From NCBI RefSeq assembly GCF_001701025.1, contig NZ_CP016793.1, positions 2,108,001 to 2,172,000 on the forward strand: DNA of 64,000 bases. Reading direction: 5' to 3'. Every line of letters starts with the position of its first letter. Position 1 is the first letter of the stretch. The notes under the pieces were generated by a model. That model worked only from the letters and a program-made list of their open reading frames with translations, ran no database searches and was not told the origin of the DNA. The position numbers and the translations under genes are program-made. This DNA is from Lentzea guizhouensis (GTDB lineage Bacteria; Actinomycetota; Actinomycetes; Mycobacteriales; Pseudonocardiaceae). Positions 58,104-64,000 of the stretch are shown one piece after another.

Positions 58104-59327
58104 TCAACCCCTCTGGGCCAGGAAACTCACCAGCACTTCCTCGCCGACGGAGACCTCGGTGACGTCCTCGTCGACCATGACCAGGCAGTTGGCCTCGGCC
58201 AACGACGCCAGCAGGTGCGACCCCGACGTCCCCAGCGGCTGGACCAGGTACTCGCCGTTGTCCGCGTCGCGCAGCAGCTGGCCGCGCAGGAACCCGCGGC
58301 GGCCCTTCGTCGACTGCAGCGGCGACAGCAGCCGCGCGCTCACCGCGCGGCGGTACGGGTTCTTCTTACCGAGCGCGGCCCTGATCAGCGGCCTGACCAG
58401 CACCTCGAACACGACCAGCGCGCTCATCGGGTTGGCCGGCAGCAGGAACGTGGGCACCGCGTCCGGGCCGAGCCGCCCGAAGCCCTGCGCGGAGCCGGGG
58501 TGCATGGCGACGCGGGTGACGTCCATGTCGCCCAGCTCCGTCAGCGCCGCCCTGACCTCGTCGCCGATCGCGCCGCCCACGCCACCGGCGATGACGACGA
58601 TCTCGGAGAGCAGCAGGCGGCCCTCCACGACCTCGCGCAGCCGCCGCGGGTCGGCGGACATGATGCCGACCCGGCTGACCTCGGCACCGGCGTCGCGCGC
58701 GGCGGCGGCCAGCGCGTACGAGTTCACGTCGTAGACCTGGCCCTGGCCGGGTGTGCGGTCGACGTCGACGAGCTCCTCGCCGAGCGAGATCACCGACACC
58801 CGCGGGCGCGGGTGCACGAGCACCTTGTTGCGGCCGACGGCGGCGAGCAGACCCACCTGGGCGGCGCCGATGGACGCGCCGCGGCGCACGGCGACGTCAC
58901 CGGTCTGCACGTCCTCGCCGGTGCGGCGGACGAAACCGGCCGACGGCACGCTGCGGTTGACGGTGACCTTGGCGTGGTGACCGTCGGTGTAGCCCAGCGG
59001 CACCACCGCGTCCGCCAGCGTCGGGAGCGGTGCGCCGGTCGCGACCTTGACCGCCTGGCCGGGCTGCAACCTGCGCGGCTGCCGGGAGCCGGCCGGGATC
59101 TCGCCCACGACCGGCAGCTGCACCGGGCCCGCGTTCGCGCCGGACACGTCCACGCTGCGCACCGCGTACCCGTCGACCGCCGCCTGGTCGAAACCGGGCA
59201 GCGCGCGTTCCGCGATGACCTCCTCCGCGCAGAGCAGGCCCTGCGACTCGGAGATCGCCACCCGCACGGGCGCGGGCCGCACGGCGGCCGCGATCACCCG
59301 TGCGAGCTGCTCGTCCACTGACCTCAT
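58104..59327 (-). CDS. moeA: Molybdopterin molybdotransferase MoeA / gephyrin-like Glp
   Basis: It has 407 residues, ATG 59327. AVDGYAVRSVDV, VGEIPAGSRQPRRLQPGQAVKVATGAPLP, RRGASIGAAQVGLLAAVG, VISLGEELVD, IVVIAGGVGGAIGDEV and FLLPANPMSALVVFEVLVRPLI are all MoeA motifs. The strict MoeA TGDE-type motif is changed (GEEL; GGVGG rather than GGVSVG), which fits the Glp branch that acts at the septum with GlpR and SepF. Confidence 0.88.
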   Translation of the reverse strand: MRSVDEQLARVIAAAVRPAPVRVAISESQGLLCAEEVIAERALPGFDQAAVDGYAVRSVDVSGANAGPVQLPVVGEIPAGSRQPRRLQPGQAVKVATGAPLPTLADAVVPLGYTDGHHAKVTVNRSVPSAGFVRRTGEDVQTGDVAVRRGASIGAAQVGLLAAVGRNKVLVHPRPRVSVISLGEELVDVDRTPGQGQVYDVNSYALAAAARDAGAEVSRVGIMSADPRRLREVVEGRLLLSEIVVIAGGVGGAIGDEVRAALTELGDMDVTRVAMHPGSAQGFGRLGPDAVPTFLLPANPMSALVVFEVLVRPLIRAALGKKNPYRRAVSARLLSPLQSTKGRRGFLRGQLLRDADNGEYLVQPLGTSGSHLLASLAEANCLVMVDEDVTEVSVGEEVLVSFLAQRG

Positions 59328-59359
59328 GTGCTGGTCCTCGCCGCCCAAAAAGGTGCTGA

Positions 59360-60244
59360 TCAGGAGTTGTCGAGGCGTTCCCGCAACCACTCGCGCAGAT
59401 CGGGTCCGTACTCCGGGGTGTTGAGTGCGAAGTCAACCGCAGCCCGCAGGAATCCGGCGGGATTGCCGAGGTCGTGTCGCCCGCCGCGGTGCACGACGAC
59501 GTGCACGGGGTGGCCCTCGTTGATCAGCAGCGCGATGGCGTCGGTCAGCTGCAGCTCACCGCCCGCACCGGGGGTGATGCGCTTGAGGGCGTCGAAGATC
59601 GCCCGGTCGAGCAGGTAGCGGCCGGCGGCGGCGAACGTCGACGGCGCGTCCTCCGGCTTCGGCTTCTCGACCATGCCGACGACCTGCTTCACGTCGTCGG
59701 AGCCGGTGTCGCGGACGTCGAACACGCCGTACGCGGAGATCTGCTCGCGCGGGATGTCGAACGCCAGCAGGACGCTGCCGCCCTTCTCCTCACGCACCTG
59801 TGCCATCTTCTTGAGCGCGTCGGTCGGCAGGATGATGTCGTCGGGCAGCAGCACCGCGACGGCCTCGTCCTCGCCGGTCAGGTTGCCCTCGGCGCAGCCC
59901 ACCGCGTGGCCCAGGCCGAGCGCCTGCTCCTGGATCGCCGTCTCGGCCTTGATCAGCTGGGGTGCACGCCGGATCTTCTCGACGAGGTCGGCCTTGCCTC
60001 GGTCGGCGAGGGTCTTCTCCAGCTCGGGGTTCTCGTCGAAGTAGTTGGCGACCGAGGCCTTCTCCGGCGAGGTCACGATGACGAGCCTGGTGGCGCCCGC
60101 ACCGGCCGCCTCCCTGGCCACGTACTCGATGGCCGGGGTGTCGACGAGCGGCAGCAACTCCTTCGGCACGGCCTTGGTCGTGGGGAGGAAGCGAGTGCCC
60201 AGGCCGGCCGCGGGCACGATGGCGGTGTGGAAAGCGCTGCTCAT
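59360..60244 (-). CDS. galU: UTP-glucose-1-phosphate uridylyltransferase
   Basis: It has 294 residues, ATG 60244. TAIVPAAGLGTRFLPTTKAVPKELLPLVDTP, the nucleotidyltransferase start, GLGHAVGCAEGNL and AVLLPDDIIL, with VGMVEKPKPEDAPS, are diagnostic. Makes UDP-glucose for cell-surface polysaccharides. Divergent from the 5-FTHF cyclo-ligase gene with a 38-base gap. Confidence 0.93.
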   Translation of the reverse strand: MSSAFHTAIVPAAGLGTRFLPTTKAVPKELLPLVDTPAIEYVAREAAGAGATRLVIVTSPEKASVANYFDENPELEKTLADRGKADLVEKIRRAPQLIKAETAIQEQALGLGHAVGCAEGNLTGEDEAVAVLLPDDIILPTDALKKMAQVREEKGGSVLLAFDIPREQISAYGVFDVRDTGSDDVKQVVGMVEKPKPEDAPSTFAAAGRYLLDRAIFDALKRITPGAGGELQLTDAIALLINEGHPVHVVVHRGGRHDLGNPAGFLRAAVDFALNTPEYGPDLREWLRERLDNS

Positions 60245-60282
60245 GGGCTGCGATGCTAACGACATACCGAGGGATACCCACC

Positions 60283-60849
60283 ATGACGTCCGATCTTCGT
60301 GACCGGAAGGCCTCACTGCGTTCACGGTTGCTCGCGCAGCGCCGTTCGGTGCCGGCCGACGTGCGCGCCACGGAAGCGGCCGCTCTGGCCGCGCACGTGG
60401 CCCGGCTGGAGGTGAGTCCTGATCAGACCGTGTGCGCGTTCCTGCCGGTCGGGTCGGAGCCCGGTGACGCGTCGTGGCTCGACGGGCTGCGGTGCCGGGT
60501 GCTGCTGCCGGTGGTGACGGGCGACTCACCGCTCGACTGGGCGGTCCACACCGGTCCGGCCGACCTCGCACCGGCGGCGTTGCGGCTGCTCGAACCGACC
60601 GGTCCCCGGCTCGGTGCCTCGGCGATCGCTGGAGCCTCGCTGGTGCTCGTGCCCGCGCTGGCGGTGTCGGTGGACGGGGTGCGGCTCGGGAAGGGCAAGG
60701 GGCACTACGACCGGTCGTTGCCGCTGGTCAAGGCGCCGCTGGTGGCGGTGGTGAGGGACGTGGAGGTGCTTGACTCGGTGCCTGCGGAGCCGCACGACGT
60801 GCGGATGAACGGCGTGCTGACGCCCTCGGTGGGCCTGCGGTGGCTGTGA
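60283..60849 (+). CDS. 5-formyltetrahydrofolate cyclo-ligase
   Basis: It has 188 residues, ATG 60283. Basic start LRDRKASLRSRLLAQRRSV, CAFLPVGSEP, LVPALAVSVDGVRLGKGKGHYDRSL (ATP and folate site) and EPHDVRMNGVLTP are typical. Converts 5-formyl-THF to methenyl-THF. In M. tuberculosis it lies at the same place (Rv0992c). Confidence 0.9.
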   Translation: MTSDLRDRKASLRSRLLAQRRSVPADVRATEAAALAAHVARLEVSPDQTVCAFLPVGSEPGDASWLDGLRCRVLLPVVTGDSPLDWAVHTGPADLAPAALRLLEPTGPRLGASAIAGASLVLVPALAVSVDGVRLGKGKGHYDRSLPLVKAPLVAVVRDVEVLDSVPAEPHDVRMNGVLTPSVGLRWL

Positions 60850-60899
60850 CGTTGACCTGGGGTGTTTGCGCTCGGGGAAGGTCCTGGGCGAAAATCGTG

Positions 60900-60926
60900 T
60901 TGGCACTCACAACGGTCGAGTGCCAG
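60900..60926 (+). promoter_or_regulatory. CIRCE element (HrcA operator)
   Basis: TTGGCACTC - 9 bases - GAGTGCCAG matches TTAGCACTC-N9-GAGTGCTAA with one change per half. It ends 17 bases before the zinc-ribbon gene start. Confidence 0.85.
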
Positions 60927-60943
60927 ATCTAGGAGCGAACCCA

Positions 60944-61282
60944 GTGCCTACGTACCAGTACGCCTGCACCGCGTGTGAGCACCGGTTCGAGGCGGTGCAG
61001 TCGTTCAGCGACGCCTCCCTCACCGAGTGCCCGGAGTGCTCGGGCAAGCTGCGCAAGCTGTTCGGTGCCGTCGGTGTGGTCTTCAAGGGCAGCGGTTTCT
61101 ACCGCACGGACAGCCGTTCGTCGTCGAAGACCCCGGCCGCGGCGTCGACCGCGTCATCGACCGCGTCGTCGACCGCGTCGTCGACCGGGTCGTCCTCGTC
61201 TTCGTCGACGGCTTCTTCGTCGTCCTCCTCGGACTCCTCCTCGAAGTCCTCGACGAGCTCTCCGGCGGCCGCGGCCTCCTGA
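60944..61282 (+). CDS. FmdB-type zinc-ribbon protein, Ruc-like chaperone
   Basis: It has 112 residues, GTG 60944. PTYQYACTACEHRFEAVQSF and ECPECSGKLRKLFGAVGVVFKGSGFYRTD form a zinc ribbon with two CxxC. From residue 60 the tail is only Ser/Thr/Ala (12-base tandem repeats of gcgtcgaccgcg type). The M. tuberculosis homologue Rv0991c (Ruc) is a redox-regulated chaperone with an unstructured tail. The CIRCE site fits heat-shock control. Confidence 0.85.
   Translation: MPTYQYACTACEHRFEAVQSFSDASLTECPECSGKLRKLFGAVGVVFKGSGFYRTDSRSSSKTPAAASTASSTASSTASSTGSSSSSSTASSSSSSDSSSKSSTSSPAAAAS
61141..61195 (+). repeat. 12-bp tandem repeat in the Ser-rich tail
   Basis: About four copies of a gcgtcgaccgcg-like unit encode the Ala-Ser-Thr tail. 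Length variation is likely. Confidence 0.7.
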
Positions 61283-61354
61283 AGATCGCGAGTTGTCCAC
61301 AACTTCGCGGCTCATCACCTTCGCCATGCCCTCGCCGGTCCTACCGTCGAGGGC

Positions 61355-61906
61355 ATGACCCTTTCCCCCACGCTCCCCGACCGGTTCCGCTCGCTGCTCC
61401 GCCGCGGTGTCCCGGTGGTGTGGCGCCGTTTCCTGGCGCTCGGCCTGGTCCTGGTGGCGTTGTCGACGTTCTTCTGGCCCGACGTGGGTCATCCCGCCGT
61501 GGTCGCCACCCGCGACCTGCCGGCCGGCGTGCCGCTCGGTGCTGCCGATGTCCGGGTGGCGTCGCTGTCCTCGGCCGTGGCGGGTTCGTTCTCGTCGCCC
61601 GAGGTCGTGGTGGGTCGTGCTCTGGCCGGTCCGGCGCGCGCGGGCGTCCCGCTGACGGACTTCGACCTCTCGGTTCCCGCCGACCTCGCCTCGGTGGCCG
61701 TGCGGGTCGCTGACCAGGAGCTCGCTTCCGTGGTGCGGGTGGAGAACCGGGTCGACGTCGTCTCCCCGACCGGCGAGGTGCTGGCCTCGGACGCGTTCGT
61801 GCGCGAGACCAGGGGGCAGGTCGTCGTCCTCACGTTGCCGAGAGGAAACGCGGCGCGCGTGGCCGCGGCGTCACTCGACCACGCGTTAGCCGTTACCCTC
61901 CGCTGA
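61355..61906 (+). CDS. SAF-domain membrane protein
   Basis: It has 183 residues, ATG 61355. One helix near the N terminus (RRFLALGLVLVALSTFFWP), then a SAF domain (AVVATRDLPAGVPLGAADVRVASLSS), as in CpaB/RcpC proteins and in Rv0990c. Function not known; overlaps mscL by one base of its stop (TGATG). Confidence 0.82.
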   Translation: MTLSPTLPDRFRSLLRRGVPVVWRRFLALGLVLVALSTFFWPDVGHPAVVATRDLPAGVPLGAADVRVASLSSAVAGSFSSPEVVVGRALAGPARAGVPLTDFDLSVPADLASVAVRVADQELASVVRVENRVDVVSPTGEVLASDAFVRETRGQVVVLTLPRGNAARVAAASLDHALAVTLR

Positions 61907-62355
61907 TGCTGAAGGGTTTCAAGGACTTCCTGATGCGCGGCAACGTCGTGGACCTGGCCGTGGCCGTGGTCATCGGCACGGCGTTCACCGCGATCGTCAC
62001 CGCGTTCACCACGAGCATCATCAAGCCGCTGATCAACATCTTCGGCGGCGCGGAGACCAAGGGCCTCGGCTTCTCGCTGCGCGACGACACCCAGGCGCTG
62101 AAGGACTCGACCTTCATCGACCTGAGCTCGCTCATCAACGCCATCATCAACTTCCTGATCGTGGCGGCCGTCGTCTACTTCGTGCTCGTCCTGCCGATCA
62201 AGAAGATCCAGGACCGCCGCAAGAAGGGCGAAGAAGCCGGCCCCGCCGAGCCGACCGACGTCGAGCTCCTGATCGAGATCCGCGACCTCCTCGCCGCCCA
62301 GGCGAAGCAGGAACCACCCACCCCCACCATGGACCGCCGCGACCCGGCGATCTAG
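61906..62355 (+). CDS. mscL: Large-conductance mechanosensitive channel
   Basis: It has 149 residues, ATG 61906. MLKGFKDFLMRGNVVDLAVAVVIGTAFTAIVTAF is the conserved N-terminal and first helix; FLIVAAVVYFVLVLPIKKIQDR the second. Opens on osmotic down-shock. Followed by a hairpin (62363-62390). Confidence 0.95.
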   Translation: MLKGFKDFLMRGNVVDLAVAVVIGTAFTAIVTAFTTSIIKPLINIFGGAETKGLGFSLRDDTQALKDSTFIDLSSLINAIINFLIVAAVVYFVLVLPIKKIQDRRKKGEEAGPAEPTDVELLIEIRDLLAAQAKQEPPTPTMDRRDPAI

Positions 62356-62362
62356 CGTCCCC

Positions 62363-62390
62363 ACCGGCCGTCGCCCAGGCGGCGGCCGGT
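62363..62390 (+). terminator. Hairpin after mscL
   Basis: accggccg (62363-62370) / cggccggt (62383-62390), loop 12 bases. No T tract. Confidence 0.5.
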
Positions 62391-62624
62391 CCCCCGCCGT
62401 GCCCGCCATCGGGTGCCGGGCGAGGCACGGCAGACGGCCAGCAGGCAGGCTGCGAGCGGCGCGGCGACCCGTTCACCCCTGGTACGAACTCGATCGCAGG
62501 CTCGCGCAGGGGTCCCCTCCGCAGTTGGTTCCCCCGCGGCCCAACGTACCGGGCAGGTCTGACAATTCCGGGGCGCCGACGCATGCCGATAAACACGGGC
62601 AGGGCGTGGTCGGCCCGTACCCGA

Positions 62625-62813
62625 TCAGCCTCCGTGGTGCGGCGGCCGGTTCTCCCGGTACCAGGCTTCCCGGTCACCACCGGCCTCGCCGCCGCGCTCA
62701 TCCGACGTGGTCTCGGGCAGCACGTCTCCGAACACCTCAGCCAGCCGACGCCGCCGGCGACGCTTCTCCGCGTCGTCGTCGCCATCGGCCGTCTGAGGCT
62801 CTTGCTCTGCCAT
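62625..62813 (-). CDS. Small conserved charged protein
   Basis: It has 62 residues, ATG 62813, four bases after the moaB stop. AEKRRRRRRLAEVFGDVLPETTSDERG is a short motif seen in actinobacterial proteins next to moaB. Function unknown. Confidence 0.7.
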   Translation of the reverse strand: MAEQEPQTADGDDDAEKRRRRRRLAEVFGDVLPETTSDERGGEAGGDREAWYRENRPPHHGG

Positions 62814-62817
62814 TACT

Positions 62818-63327
62818 TCACTCTTCGTCGAGCCCGGACAGCTGTTCGATCACGTAGGGCACCAAGGACGACAGGGTCGCCATGCCGTCGCGGACCGCGG
62901 ACCGGGAGCCGGCCAGGTTCACGACCAGCGTGCTGCCCGACACGCCGGCGAGGCCGCGCGAGATGCCCGCGTCGACTGCGCCTGCGGCCAGGCCGGAGGC
63001 CCGGAGGGCTTCCGCGATGCCGTGGATGGGGCGGTCGAGCACGCCCTGCGTGGCGTCGGGCGCCACGTCGCGGGGCGAGACGCCCGTGCCGCCGACGGTG
63101 ACCACGAGGTCCACGCCGCCGATGACTGCGGTGTTGAGGGCTGCCCTGATGTCGACGACCTCGCCCTCGACGGCAACGGTGCCGTCGACGATGAAGCCGG
63201 CTTCTTCGAGCAGTTCGGTGACGAGGGGACCGGAGTTGTCCTCCTGCTCGCCGTGCGCCACCCGGTCGTCCACGATCACGACCAAAGCGCGGCCAAGGCG
63301 CTGCGCGCTGCGTTCCATACCGATCAC
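62818..63327 (-). CDS. moaB: Molybdenum cofactor protein MoaB/Mog
   Basis: It has 169 residues (ATG 63327, or 166 from ATG 63318). [44 protein letters not shown] and [26 protein letters not shown] are the molybdopterin-adenylyl motifs. Same place as Rv0984 (moaB2). Its start overlaps the kinase stop. Confidence 0.9.
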   Translation of the reverse strand: MIGMERSAQRLGRALVVIVDDRVAHGEQEDNSGPLVTELLEEAGFIVDGTVAVEGEVVDIRAALNTAVIGGVDLVVTVGGTGVSPRDVAPDATQGVLDRPIHGIAEALRASGLAAGAVDAGISRGLAGVSGSTLVVNLAGSRSAVRDGMATLSSLVPYVIEQLSGLDEE

Positions 63328-64000
63328 CGTAGCGGGAGTCTGACTTCGAAGCGGCAGCCAGGACCGTGGTTCTGGACGCCGATCTGGCCGTGGTGGGCGT
63401 CGACGAGGCCGCGGGCGATCGCGAGGCCCAGGCCCGCGCCGACCGGATTGCGGTGCGCGGAGCCGCGGAAGCCCACGTCGAACACCTGTGGCAGCACGTC
63501 AGCGGGGATGCCGCCGCACGCGTCGTCGACCCGGACGAGCGCGTCGGGTCCGTCCACATCGACCTGCACGGCCACCGTTCCGCCCTGCGGGGTGTGGCGG
63601 ATGGCGTTCGACACAAGGTTGCGCACGACACGCATCAGTTCCGGTTCGGTGCCGCGCACGACCGGCCACTCGCGAGCGTCCGCGCGCAGTTCGACGCCCT
63701 TCAGGGAGGCGACGGGGGCCGAGGCGGCCACGACGTCGCTCACCACGTCGGCCAGGCGGACGTCGTGCAGGGTCAGCTTCAGGGCGCCCGCGGTGATGCG
63801 GGAGAGCTCGAACAGGTCGTCCACCATCTTGGACAGGTGGTCGGCCTCCTGGGCGATCTGCTTGGCGTAGACGGCCACCTCGCCCGGCTCGGAGACCACG
63901 CCGTCCTCCAGCGCCTCGGTCATGGCCCTGATGCCCGCGAGGGGTGTGCGGAGGTCGTGGCTGATCCACGCCACCAGCTGGCGCCGCTGGGCCTCCGCCT
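63324..64000 (-). CDS. Sensor histidine kinase, C-terminal part (partial)
   Basis: About 225 residues are in the window; the 5' part lies beyond 64000. H box [13 protein letters not shown] box [19 protein letters not shown] boxes [12 protein letters not shown] and [11 protein letters not shown] are present. By place it could be the MprB-like kinase (Rv0982), but no pepD lies between it and moaB, so I leave it unnamed. Confidence 0.88.
   Translation of the reverse strand, partial: AEAQRRQLVAWISHDLRTPLAGIRAMTEALEDGVVSEPGEVAVYAKQIAQEADHLSKMVDDLFELSRITAGALKLTLHDVRLADVVSDVVAASAPVASLKGVELRADAREWPVVRGTEPELMRVVRNLVSNAIRHTPQGGTVAVQVDVDGPDALVRVDDACGGIPADVLPQVFDVGFRGSAHRNPVGAGLGLAIARGLVDAHHGQIGVQNHGPGCRFEVRLPLR

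Noticed and set aside
1..64000. Transposases, IS elements and rRNA genes
   Set aside because: None seen on either strand; only one tRNA gene was found.

Overview
The window is high-GC actinobacterial DNA. It most resembles Pseudonocardiales (Lentzea, Saccharothrix or Lechevalieria type). Both flanks keep a gene order known from Mycobacterium tuberculosis (Rv0984-Rv1003): rsmI and pmt on the left; glpR, rimJ, moeA/glp, galU, a 5-FTHF cyclo-ligase, a Ruc/FmdB-type zinc-ribbon protein, a SAF protein, mscL, moaB and a histidine kinase on the right. A tRNA-Ala(CGC) gene at 56409-56484 sits at the junction.

Left host part (1-13.96 kb): ABC permease end, rsmI, pmt, an apparent ECF sigma/anti-sigma deletion fusion, a broken secreted-protein gene, a Ser/Thr kinase with its catalytic domain at the C terminus, two WXG100/EspC-like genes beside a SEFIR-SseB protein, a shortened animal-type haem peroxidase, a stand-alone DndB-like gene, a cupin, and two lipoproteins, one with an excalibur domain.

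Integrated element (about 13.966-56.421 kb, 42.4 kb): an 11-bp core (gtggagctgag) occurs at 13966 and again as the 3' end of tRNA-Ala at 56411. A terminator hairpin that suits the tRNA now lies beside the left copy, so the element has separated the tRNA from its terminator. The attL arm holds cargo: a NucA/NucB-type nuclease with a Nin/ComJ-like partner, a TPR-containing XRE regulator, a prim-pol-like gene, and a complete lasso-peptide operon (precursor, cyclase, B1, B2 and a protein isoaspartyl methyltransferase). The predicted core is GGGREDTADMRKYYY, with a Gly1-Asp9 ring and an Asp6-Thr7 pair. This is the layout expected for an aspartimide-modified lasso peptide. From 22.3 kb to the integrase the element is a temperate siphovirus: repressor and operator, replication genes, three tandem paralogues, a DUF932-like protein with a long Ala-Lys-Pro tail, HNH nuclease, PP-loop protein, terminases, portal, MuF protein, scaffold, capsid, connectors, tail tube, frameshifting tail chaperones (GGGAAAC), tape measure, tail tip, endolysin, holin, GP88 protein and a large serine integrase. 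Five small membrane-protein genes lie antisense at joints of the packaging and late regions. The integrase reading frame crosses attR, so integration appears to replace its C-terminal tail.

Right host part (56.5-64 kb): the conserved molybdenum cofactor, UDP-glucose and stress block listed above, with a CIRCE (HrcA) site in front of the zinc-ribbon gene.

Limits: no similarity search was possible, so family names rest on motifs, lengths and gene order. Several start codons are uncertain. Three genes show one-base frame breaks that could be sequencing errors.
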